Of a stretch of 5,714 nt of DNA, positions 1-5,714 are shown piece after piece. The translations under genes were made by a program, and so were the position numbers. The first letter of the stretch is position 1, and each line of letters starts with the position of its first letter. Under the pieces are notes generated by a model, which searched no databases, was not told the origin of the DNA, and was given only the letters and a program-made list of their open reading frames with translations. This DNA is from Mariniphaga sp. (GTDB taxonomy: Bacteria; Bacteroidota; Bacteroidia; Bacteroidales; Prolixibacteraceae), in contig JABMQB010000921.1 of the NCBI GenBank assembly GCA_013203525.1, forward strand, positions 1 to 5,714, read 5' to 3'.

Positions 1-2404
1 CTTTAAGAGGAACAATTTTTTCATGAATAGCATCAAGTATCCATTCAGGTTGTGGGAAGAAATAATCCTCCAGCTCGTGTGCCGGAGTAATCCAGTTGCG
101 CGAGCCAACCACAACTGGTGGTGCATCAAGATAATCAAAGGCCAGTTCTGTAATATTGGAAGCCAAATCGCGAAGGAAGGAGCCTCTTTCAGATGCATCA
201 CCGGAAATAATAATTCGCCCGGTTTTTTTGATCGATTCAATAACGGGTTCGTAATTAAACGGAACCAAAGACCGCGCATCGATTAATTCAGCATTTAGGC
301 CATATTTTTCTTTTAATTGATTAGCAGCTTCCAGTCCACGGTATAAAGTTGCCCCAACTGTAAGAATTGTTATATCATTGCCTTCCATTTTAATATCTGG
401 TTCACCTATTGGAATTTCATAATAACCTTCGGGTACTCCACCGTTATGGAATTGTTCGCCAATATCATAAATTCGTTGGCTTTCGAAGAAAATTACCGGG
501 TCAGTTCCCTGAAGTGCGGAGTTCATTAATCCTTTTGCATCGTAGGGTGTTGCCGGGAAAACAACTTTTAAACCGGGTATATGCGATACCAGCGCTGTCC
601 AGTCCTGCGAATGTTGGGCACCGTATTTTGATCCAACAGAGACTCTGAGAACCACAGGCATTTTTAATACATTGCCACTCATGGCTTGCCATTTCGGAAG
701 TTGATTAAAAACTTCATCACCAGCACGCCCTAAAAAATCACAATACATTAATTCGGGAATTACCCTGCCTCCACACATGGCATAACCAATAGCTGTTCCT
801 ATTATTGAGGCTTCTGATATAGGTGAATTAAAAAGTCTGTGATATGGCAATGCTTCTGTTAATCCACGGTAAACTGCAAATGCGCCACCCCAGTCACGGT
901 TTTCTTCTCCATAAGCTATCAGGGTTGGGTCTTTATAAAATCGGTCGATGATGGCTTCAAAAATCCCATCGCGTATGGAATATGTTTTAATTTTTGAATA
1001 AGGTTTTCCATCCTTGTCGAACATAAAGCGTTCTTTTCTGGCAATCTGTTTTACCCTTGGATTTTTATTCATTGGATGGTTCACTTCCGGCTCCCGGTCT
1101 TCCATTTTATCAATTGAACCATTTGAAAACATCATTTCTCCTATCAGGTTCGGATTTGATTTTTTATTCATGTGAGGAGAAACTTTTTCATCGATAGTGA
1201 GTTTCAAACTGGATGATATTAATTCTTCTGTATTTGATTTAATTAAATCAAATTCATTTTCTGAAACAATACCGGCTTTCACCAATTCATTTCCAAACCA
1301 AATTATTGAATCCTGCTCCTGCCATGCTTCCATTTCTTCTTTTGATCGGTATGACGAGGCGTCGGAAGGGGAGTGGCCACTAAAACGATATGTGAGAATA
1401 TCCAGTAAAACCGGACCACGCTTTTCTTCTAATATTTTCTTTTTGCGTTTATAAGCATCAATAACTGCTAATGGATTGTACCCATCAACCCGTTCGGCAT
1501 GCATTTGATCTTTATTTAAGCCAGCGCCAATTCTGGCAGCAATTTTATAGCCCATGGTTTCGCCACAGGTTTGACCACCCATGCCATATTGGTTATTCAT
1601 GATATTTACAATTAGCGGAAGCCCACCTTTCATGTCACCATCCCATAATTCAGTAAACTGGTCCATGGTTGCAAAAGCCAATCCTTCCCAAACTGGGCCA
1701 CAGGCCATTGAGGCATCGCCGATGTTAGCAACAACGATCCCTTTTTTGCGGTTTACTTTTTTATATAAAGCTCCACCAACAGCAATATCGCCTGAGCCAC
1801 CTACTATTGCATTATTTGGGTAAACACCAAATGGAGTAAAAAATGCATGCATCGAGCCACCAAGGCCTTTATTGAATCCTGTTTCCCTGGCAAATATTTC
1901 TGCCAATGTCCCATATAATAGAAATTTTATAGCAAGCTCCTTTACAGTTCCTTCGTGCCCTTTTTTTACCGGATTGAATGTTACACCGTCAAAGTGGGAC
2001 TCCATAATTTTTATTAATGCCTTATCATTTAATTTATGAATTGCGGAAAGCCCTTTAGCAAGAATTTCACCATGGCTGCGGTGTGATCCAAAAATAAAAT
2101 CATCGACATTTAAAGTATATGCCATACCAACAGCCGCTGCTTCCTGTCCGATTGAAAGATGTGCCGGCCCCGGATGATTGTATTCAATCCCATTATATTT
2201 ACCTCTGATTTTAATAAGGTTTAACATGGTTTCGAATTCACGAATTACAACCATGTCATGATATATTCTCAGGAAATCTTCTTTTGAAAAATTTTCCTTT
2301 TCTTCTTCAATAGTTTTACTGTATTGATTAATCGGGATAGGAGTAAAATCAATTTGTCCGCTTTTGCGAACTTCCGATGGATTTATAAATTGTGCTTTTG
2401 GCAT
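1..2404 (-). CDS. Fused E1-alpha/E1-beta subunit of a 2-oxo acid dehydrogenase complex (3' end cut by window edge)
   Basis: This is the thiamine diphosphate (ThDP) dependent decarboxylase that oxidises a 2-oxo acid and passes the acyl group to the lipoyl arm of E2 in the cytoplasm. Seen: 801 uninterrupted codons from ATG at 2404 down to base 2, with no stop before the edge. Residues ~45-400 are E1-alpha: HRSHG (108-112), GLGGSMH (180-186), a ThDP motif starting GDA (229-231) and ending MNNQYG (269-274), and the phosphorylation-loop-like YRFSGHSPSD..SYR (339-353). A polar linker (~405-470) joins E1-beta: GEENRDWGGAF (499-509), SPISEAS with the expected catalytic Glu531, GAQHSQ with His598, then PGLKVVFPATPYDAKGL. 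The tail FFPQPEWILDAI is usual close to the E1-beta C-terminus, so few residues should be missing. It follows E2 by 36 nt and is probably cotranscribed. Odd: about 42 extra residues between HRSHG and GGSMH, and a long ThDP motif. HRSHG..LAKG recalls acetoin dehydrogenase AcoA, GHSPSD recalls pyruvate dehydrogenase; the substrate is unresolved. Confidence 0.93.
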   Translation of the reverse strand, partial: MPKAQFINPSEVRKSGQIDFTPIPINQYSKTIEEEKENFSKEDFLRIYHDMVVIREFETMLNLIKIRGKYNGIEYNHPGPAHLSIGQEAAAVGMAYTLNVDDFIFGSHRSHGEILAKGLSAIHKLNDKALIKIMESHFDGVTFNPVKKGHEGTVKELAIKFLLYGTLAEIFARETGFNKGLGGSMHAFFTPFGVYPNNAIVGGSGDIAVGGALYKKVNRKKGIVVANIGDASMACGPVWEGLAFATMDQFTELWDGDMKGGLPLIVNIMNNQYGMGGQTCGETMGYKIAARIGAGLNKDQMHAERVDGYNPLAVIDAYKRKKKILEEKRGPVLLDILTYRFSGHSPSDASSYRSKEEMEAWQEQDSIIWFGNELVKAGIVSENEFDLIKSNTEELISSSLKLTIDEKVSPHMNKKSNPNLIGEMMFSNGSIDKMEDREPEVNHPMNKNPRVKQIARKERFMFDKDGKPYSKIKTYSIRDGIFEAIIDRFYKDPTLIAYGEENRDWGGAFAVYRGLTEALPYHRLFNSPISEASIIGTAIGYAMCGGRVIPELMYCDFLGRAGDEVFNQLPKWQAMSGNVLKMPVVLRVSVGSKYGAQHSQDWTALVSHIPGLKVVFPATPYDAKGLMNSALQGTDPVIFFESQRIYDIGEQFHNGGVPEGYYEIPIGEPDIKMEGNDITILTVGATLYRGLEAANQLKEKYGLNAELIDARSLVPFNYEPVIESIKKTGRIIISGDASERGSFLRDLASNITELAFDYLDAPPVVVGSRNWITPAHELEDYFFPQPEWILDAIHEKIVPLK

Positions 2405-2440
2405 GACTTTCTATAATATATGGAATTGATTGATTTGAAT

Positions 2441-3694
2441 TTAATTAATAGTTTGATCGAAGTTTTCTATCTCCTTTTTAACAGTTGCTAAAAACATTGT
2501 TGCCGGACCTCCATCAAGTGCCCTGTGGTCATACGTTAAGGATAAGCCAATATGAGGGACAAACCCAACAACGCCCTTGCTTATTTCGGTTGGGCGCAGC
2601 ATTATTGTATTAACACCTAATATTGCTACCTGCGGAATATTTACTACCGGTGTAAACATTTCAACACCATATCCTTCGAGATTTGATATTGAGAATGTAG
2701 CAGATTCATTTAGTAAAAGATCCGGGTTTATTTTTCTCGAAATACTCTTCATCCGTAAATCCTCAATTTGCCGGCCTAATTCTATTAGTGATAAATCGTC
2801 AGCATTTTTAACGGTTGGCACCATCAATCCTTTCCGGGTATCAACGGCAATACCCAGATGAACCTTATTAAATGTTTTAATTGTATTTCCCAGGAAGTGG
2901 CTGTTTACAGCAGGATGTTTTTTTAATGCACGAACAACACAGTAGCTAATCATCACATTCAAGGTAATGTTTACACGTAGTTCCCGTTTTTTCATAGCTA
3001 TTTTTACCTGGTCCCTGAAATCAAGCAATTTTTTTACATCTGCACTCATGTGGTGGGTTAGCTGTGCAGAATTTTGAAGCGACTGATGCATTGCCTTTGC
3101 AATCAGTTTACGCATATTAGTAACAGGTTTTATTTCAAAATCCTTTCCGATAATTGTTTGTTCTGAATTTTTATCTGATTTTACTTTTTGAATTACACGT
3201 TTTGAATCTTTTTGAAATGCTTCAATATCTCGGGCAATTATTCTTCCGTTTGGCCCCGTGCCAGTAATTATTGAAATATTGATATTTGCCGATTGAGCCT
3301 TTTTGCGTGCTAAAGGTGATATTTTAATTTTGCTTTCTTTGATAGTAATTTTTTCTTCGGATGGATTTTTTACAATTGGCACTTCTTCTTCTTTTGGTAC
3401 ATTTTTTACATCCGGTGTTTGCCCTATTCCATGACTAAATTCATCAAAAGTTTCTCCCTTTTTGCCTATTACCGCAACATTTACTAAAACTGGAACTTCG
3501 TCTCCTTCTTCAAAAAAAGTAGTCAGAAGAACGCCATTTTCTTTTGCCTCTTCTTCAAATGAAGCTTTATCGGTTTCGTAGGAAAAGAGTAAATCTCCTT
3601 CAATCACTTCTTCCCCAATCTTCTTATACCATTGTCCAAGAATGCAGGTTTCAACCGATTGCCCTTGCCTTGGCATTAAAACAGGTACCGCCAT
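2441..3694 (-). CDS. Dihydrolipoamide acyltransferase (E2) of a 2-oxo acid dehydrogenase complex
   Basis: E2 is the core of the complex: it carries the acyl group from E1 on a swinging lipoyl-lysine and transfers it to CoA. Seen in the 417-aa product: one N-terminal lipoyl domain (~1-80) with the lipoylation motif ETDKAS, modified Lys43; an acidic then basic, Lys/Glu/Pro-rich linker (~85-123); a peripheral subunit-binding domain (124-161, ISPLARKKA...GTGPNGRIIARDI) that docks E1 or E3; a second Lys-rich linker; and a catalytic domain (~187-413) with FSISNLEGYGVEMFTPVVN and the active-site motif DHRALDGG (His390, Asp394). Length and domain order are normal for a single-lipoyl bacterial E2. ATG at 3694 is chosen because the lipoyl fold begins at once (AVPVLMPRQGQSVE). 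No Shine-Dalgarno is visible, which is normal in Bacteroidota. It is the first gene of the operon, with E1 after 36 nt, the reverse of the common E1-E2 order. The likely regulator lies divergently 179 nt away. Which acyl group it handles cannot be told. Confidence 0.96.
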   Translation of the reverse strand: MAVPVLMPRQGQSVETCILGQWYKKIGEEVIEGDLLFSYETDKASFEEEAKENGVLLTTFFEEGDEVPVLVNVAVIGKKGETFDEFSHGIGQTPDVKNVPKEEEVPIVKNPSEEKITIKESKIKISPLARKKAQSANINISIITGTGPNGRIIARDIEAFQKDSKRVIQKVKSDKNSEQTIIGKDFEIKPVTNMRKLIAKAMHQSLQNSAQLTHHMSADVKKLLDFRDQVKIAMKKRELRVNITLNVMISYCVVRALKKHPAVNSHFLGNTIKTFNKVHLGIAVDTRKGLMVPTVKNADDLSLIELGRQIEDLRMKSISRKINPDLLLNESATFSISNLEGYGVEMFTPVVNIPQVAILGVNTIMLRPTEISKGVVGFVPHIGLSLTYDHRALDGGPATMFLATVKKEIENFDQTIN

Positions 3695-3718
3695 TTAGAT
3701 ATATTTTAAAGTTTATGC

Positions 3719-3736
3719 AACTTGTAATAACAAATA
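3719..3736. promoter_or_regulatory. Candidate operator copy in front of the E2-E1 operon
   Basis: AACTTGTAATAACAAATA matches the perfect palindrome at 3818-3835 at 14 of 18 positions; its left half-site AACTTGTA is intact and the right half is degenerate. It ends 25 nt short of the E2 start codon. On the minus strand it covers a possible -7 element (AATATTTG, 3731-3738, 7/8 of TAnnTTTG); a second such element (GATATTTG) lies at 3754-3761. Neither has a well-spaced -33 box, so the E2 promoter is not fixed. If either is used, a bound protein here would block initiation or early elongation. The operator role is an inference from repetition and position. Confidence 0.5.
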
Positions 3737-3817
3737 TTCTATAGATTAAATTACAAATATCTGAAAATCAGCAATGTTATTTATTATTCCTTTTCAAATT
3801 GTAAAAATATATTTTAT

Positions 3818-3835
3818 AACTTGTATTTACAAGTT
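3818..3835. promoter_or_regulatory. Perfect 18-bp palindrome, candidate operator of the GntR-type regulator
   Basis: AACTTGTATTTACAAGTT has two perfect 8-bp arms (AACTTGTA / TACAAGTT) around a 2-nt centre. It ends 38 nt before the regulator start codon, in the divergent intergenic region. GntR-family dimers typically bind short palindromes of this size next to their own gene, so autoregulation is the natural reading. A related site lies 99 bp away, centre to centre, before E2, and a weaker 11/18 version begins at 3796. No T-tract follows and the arms are AT-rich, so a terminator is unlikely. Confidence 0.6.
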
Positions 3836-3850
3836 GTTTTTATATATTTT
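3820..3850 (+). promoter_or_regulatory. Candidate promoter of the GntR-type regulator
   Basis: CTTG (3820-3823) and TATATTTT (3843-3850) are near matches to the Bacteroidota -33 (TTTG) and -7 (TAnnTTTG) boxes, with the expected 19-nt spacing. The -33 box would lie inside the palindrome at 3818-3835, so regulator binding would compete with RNA polymerase. An alternative -7 box, TAACTTAG (3861-3868, also 7/8), would give an almost leaderless transcript. The DNA is so AT-rich that chance matches are a real risk. Confidence 0.4.
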
Positions 3851-3873
3851 AAAAATTTCTTAACTTAGCCCCA

Positions 3874-4581
3874 ATGTTGAAGTTGCCACAATACAAAATA
3901 TTGTATGAACTTTTACGAAAACACATTTTAAGCGGTGTTTACGAAGAGGGAGCTTTATTGCCGTCTGAAAATGAATTATGTGCTGTACATAATTTAACCA
4001 GGCCCACAGTCAGGCATGCCCTGGATGCATTATTAAAAGATGGGCTTATAATTAAAAAACAAGGGAAGGGAAGTATTGTAAGGAAACAACTGAAAAATAT
4101 TGGAATATTATCGATTTCAGGTACAGCATCAGCAATTGGGGCAAGGCACTTAAAAACGGATATTCTTCAAAAACCAATCATTAGGAAATGGGTGGATTCT
4201 TTTCCGTTTGAATTATCACAAATTGAAAAGGAATCGGGTTGCATTCATATTGAGCGATTAAGATATGTTGATGAGGAACCGGTTTTTTATGATATTAACC
4301 ATATCCCAAATATTAACTTACCCAGGTTTACAAGCCGGTCGTTGCAAGACAAATCGTTGTTTGATGAATTACGAAAAAACTATCAGGTTGAAATTTTAGG
4401 CGGTGAGCAAAAATTGAAAGCAATAAAACCGGATGAAAAAATAAAGGCTCTTCTTCAACTCAAAAAAGGAGAACCGGTTTTGTACATCGAACGCAAACTT
4501 CATACAAATAAAGAAGGTTTTAATATTTATTCAACCATTTATTTTAATTCAATAAATCATTCAATATTTGGAAGTTTTTAA
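3874..4581 (+). CDS. GntR-family transcriptional regulator with UTRA ligand-binding domain
   Basis: A DNA-binding repressor or activator that responds to a small cytoplasmic ligand. Seen in the 235-aa product: an N-terminal winged helix-turn-helix (~5-70) with the GntR hallmarks Y7, I18..G21, LPSENELC (29-36), recognition helix TRPTVRHALDAL (42-53) and wing KKQGKGSIV (61-69). The C-terminal part (~80-233) has the UTRA pattern: IHIERLRYVDEEPVFYDINHIP (124-145 region), LFDELRKNY, then a hydrophobic end with EPVLYIERKLHT and YSTIYFNS. This places it in the HutC/FarR subfamily, and 235 aa is a normal length. ATG at 3874 starts immediately before the helix-turn-helix region, and no better upstream start exists. 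It is divergent from the E2-E1 operon, with palindromes between, so it probably controls that operon and itself. Known UTRA ligands are sugars, amino-acid breakdown products and acyl compounds; a substrate or product of the dehydrogenase is plausible but unproven. It ends convergently, 36 nt from the next gene. Confidence 0.93.
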   Translation: MLKLPQYKILYELLRKHILSGVYEEGALLPSENELCAVHNLTRPTVRHALDALLKDGLIIKKQGKGSIVRKQLKNIGILSISGTASAIGARHLKTDILQKPIIRKWVDSFPFELSQIEKESGCIHIERLRYVDEEPVFYDINHIPNINLPRFTSRSLQDKSLFDELRKNYQVEILGGEQKLKAIKPDEKIKALLQLKKGEPVLYIERKLHTNKEGFNIYSTIYFNSINHSIFGSF

Positions 4582-4583
4582 AC

Positions 4584-4609
4584 AAAAAACCGATTCGTTT
4601 TGAACCGGT
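4584..4609 (-). terminator. Rho-independent terminator for the 4618-5505 gene
   Basis: Read on the minus strand, the 8-bp stem ACCGGTTC / GAATCGGT (one G-U wobble) encloses the loop AAAAC and runs straight into six U residues counting the last stem base. It starts 8 nt after the stop codon of the minus-strand gene. On the plus strand the wobble becomes an A-C mismatch and no U-tract follows, so it would work poorly for the convergent regulator gene, which ends just 2 nt before this element. Confidence 0.8.
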
Positions 4610-4617
4610 CTCTGCCT

Positions 4618-5505
4618 TTATTCTGTTAAACCTTTTAGTGTTTTTTTAATATCTCCCGGTGTACTCATAATTTTCATAAAGGTACCCATAGTAAGTTCAG
4701 GCCAGTGCAAAGCAATACGATATCTTCCCGGAAGGATGGTTGCTTCATTCCCCTGAAGAATAATTTCATAAGGCATAGCTGCTAAATGATCTTCGCCAAT
4801 AATTGGAAGAAAATGTGATTCGCCATCTTTTTCATTCAAAAGAGCAACTCCAAAAACGGCTACTTCTTTATCGGCATAAACCAACTCATATACTTTTTTT
4901 GTTTGACCCAGTTCTTCCGATAAATTTCCCTGGGTAGTTTTTAATCCTTCCTCAAAAGAAGAAAATGTATTTAGTTTTTCTGCATCTTTAAAATAAGGCA
5001 TCATTACTTTGTAATGGTATTTCTGAAGTTTTTTCTTTTCAAGCTCGCCTCCAAATGCTTCCAGGCTATTACCAACAGATTTAATTGCGTTAATCGCTTG
5101 GTCTGAAATTTCTTTTAAAGTATTTTCATGTTCTTCAATTCCATCAATAAAATATGCATAAAACAAATACATTGGATTTATCATGCTCACTGTAACTGAA
5201 TTCCCATTTTTTTTAACCCCAACTTTAAGCGTAGCAGCCAATGATCCACGATCAGCAAAACTTAAAGCAATTTCTTCAAGATCATTTCGTGTATAACAAA
5301 TTACATAAAGGTTTTCATTTCCACCAACACTGTATTCACCAATTACTTTGAAGCTTTTTTCGTGCAAGGCATTTTTAACCTTCGTTGCTGCCGATTCAAC
5401 CGATCCTTCGAAGCTGCAAAGATTAAAATAAGGTGATTCCATTTGGGCTGTCAATTGGGTTAAACTCACAATTGTGAGAATAAAAATTAAAAATGTTTTA
5501 TTCAT
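4618..5505 (-). CDS. Secreted protein of unknown function, faintly DUF302-like
   Basis: I do not recognise this 295-aa protein with confidence. Seen: an N-terminal signal peptide (Lys3, hydrophobic core ~5-18, likely cut after LTA at 20 or Q21) with no cysteine for lipidation, so the product is probably periplasmic or exported. The first half (~27-120) has a pattern recalling DUF302 alpha/beta proteins: FEGSVESAATKVKNALHEKSFKVIGEY (an amphipathic helix and strand), then YVICYTRND, and a strand pair around LKVGVKK and NSVTVSMINP. A helical, Lys/Glu-rich middle (~122-163) leads to a second half (~164-295) with AVFGVALLN, HFLPIIGEDHLAAMPYEIIL and GRYRIALHWPE. The second half might be a diverged repeat of the first. 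No catalytic motif, metal-binding cluster or other membrane segment is evident. ATG at 5505 is chosen because it begins the signal peptide. It has its own promoter element and terminator, so it is a single-gene unit with no visible link to the dehydrogenase genes. Confidence 0.85.
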   Translation of the reverse strand: MNKTFLIFILTIVSLTQLTAQMESPYFNLCSFEGSVESAATKVKNALHEKSFKVIGEYSVGGNENLYVICYTRNDLEEIALSFADRGSLAATLKVGVKKNGNSVTVSMINPMYLFYAYFIDGIEEHENTLKEISDQAINAIKSVGNSLEAFGGELEKKKLQKYHYKVMMPYFKDAEKLNTFSSFEEGLKTTQGNLSEELGQTKKVYELVYADKEVAVFGVALLNEKDGESHFLPIIGEDHLAAMPYEIILQGNEATILPGRYRIALHWPELTMGTFMKIMSTPGDIKKTLKGLTE

Positions 5506-5531
5506 TTCTGGTAGCTTTTATATTATGGTTT

Positions 5532-5539
5532 CAAATATA
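5532..5539 (-). promoter_or_regulatory. -7 promoter element for the 4618-5505 gene
   Basis: On the minus strand TATATTTG is an exact match to the Bacteroidota -7 consensus TAnnTTTG, and lies 26 nt before the start codon, which gives a short leader of about 20 nt. The -33 region is poor: no TTTG occurs at 19-nt spacing, only a T-rich run (TTTTTC, 5561-5566). The position and exact match make it the best promoter candidate for this gene. Confidence 0.55.
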
Positions 5540-5571
5540 CTTTCTTATAACTGTTGGTCTGAAAAATGGTT

Positions 5572-5587
5572 TATGATAGTTATCATA
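5572..5587. repeat. Short palindrome upstream of the 4618-5505 gene
   Basis: TATGATAGTTATCATA has 7-bp perfect arms around GT. It lies about 33 nt upstream of the -7 element at 5532-5539, around -55 relative to the expected start site, a place where activators often bind. No T-tract follows on either strand and the arms are weak, so a terminator is unlikely. In AT-rich DNA a chance palindrome of this size is possible. Confidence 0.35.
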
Positions 5588-5671
5588 TTACTATCTAACG
5601 CGTTGTGCGGTTTAACTCGCCAAAGCATATTTTAAATTATTAATTGGTTTACCGTTCTTTAAAATAATGTA

Positions 5672-5699
5672 TTGTAACAAAGTTACCGAAGTAATTTTG
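5672..5699 (+). promoter_or_regulatory. Candidate plus-strand promoter with internal palindrome, for a gene beyond the right edge
   Basis: TAATTTTG (5692-5699) matches the Bacteroidota -7 consensus TAnnTTTG exactly. TTG at 5672-5674 could be the -33 box, though the 17-nt spacing is slightly short. Between them sits GTAACAAAGTTAC (5674-5686), a palindrome with 5-bp arms and a 3-nt centre that would be well placed as a repressor site. Transcription would leave the window, so the gene cannot be seen. This would make 5506-5714 a divergent promoter region; no coding sequence was found in it. Confidence 0.4.
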
Positions 5700-5714
5700 G
5701 TTAATATTCTTACA

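Noticed and set aside
23..1823. Open frames of 79-87 codons on the plus strand (23-286, 409-648, 1197-1454, 1581-1823) and one of 63 codons on the minus strand (501-692).
   Set aside because: All lie inside the E1 gene, in other frames. Their translations have no recognisable domain, while the E1 frame is continuous and rich in conserved motifs.
1..2404. Possible separate E1-alpha and E1-beta genes or a frameshift between them.
   Set aside because: Codon-by-codon reading gives one continuous frame through the linker at residues ~405-470 with no stop, so this is a true fusion.
2577..3744. Plus-strand open frames at 2577-2861 and 3544-3744.
   Set aside because: Both are antisense to the E2 gene and show no protein-like pattern or promoter. 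The second runs into the intergenic region but has no visible domain.
3695..3873. Riboswitch or small RNA in the divergent intergenic region.
   Set aside because: Apart from the palindromes the sequence is AT-rich with no stable multi-stem structure or T-tract terminator, and the likely leaders are short.
5592..5622. ATCTAACGCGTTGTGCGG followed by TTTAACTCGCC resembles part of an integron attC site; on the minus strand it gives GCGTTAGAT.
   Set aside because: A real attC needs a matching outer core site (RYYYAAC and GTTRRRY) at the other end of an imperfect palindrome. No partner was found within the remaining sequence, and no integrase or cassette is present.

Overview
The window looks like part of a Bacteroidota (Bacteroidetes) chromosome. 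The DNA is AT-rich, start codons lack convincing Shine-Dalgarno sequences, several upstream regions carry close matches to the Bacteroidota promoter element TAnnTTTG, and E1-alpha and E1-beta are fused into one long polypeptide. No rRNA, tRNA, CRISPR array or insertion sequence was seen.

Region 1-3694 (minus strand) is a two-gene operon for a lipoate-dependent 2-oxo acid dehydrogenase complex. Transcription enters from the right: first the E2 acyltransferase (417 aa; lipoyl domain, E1/E3-binding domain, catalytic domain), then, after 36 nt, a fused E1-alpha/E1-beta decarboxylase. Reading of the E1 frame gives 801 uninterrupted codons before it leaves the window at base 1, so its last residues are missing. 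No E3 (dihydrolipoamide dehydrogenase) is present in the window. The substrate (pyruvate, branched-chain 2-oxo acid, acetoin or other) cannot be fixed from sequence alone.

Region 3695-4581 holds a 179-nt divergent intergenic region and a GntR-type regulator of the UTRA (HutC/FarR-like) class on the plus strand. The intergenic region has a perfect 18-bp palindrome before the regulator gene and a 14/18 copy just before E2. The simplest reading is that the regulator controls both itself and the dehydrogenase operon through these two sites.

Region 4582-5714 starts with a convergent junction containing a Rho-independent terminator for the minus strand. Next is a minus-strand gene for a secreted protein of unknown function, faintly like DUF302, with a good promoter element. 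The last 209 nt are non-coding, with two short palindromes and a plausible plus-strand promoter pointing at a gene beyond the right edge.

The most notable points are the E1 with two extra segments and a non-standard thiamine diphosphate motif, and the paired palindromes linking the regulator to the operon. I saw no sign of a wholly new system such as a defence island or mobile element.
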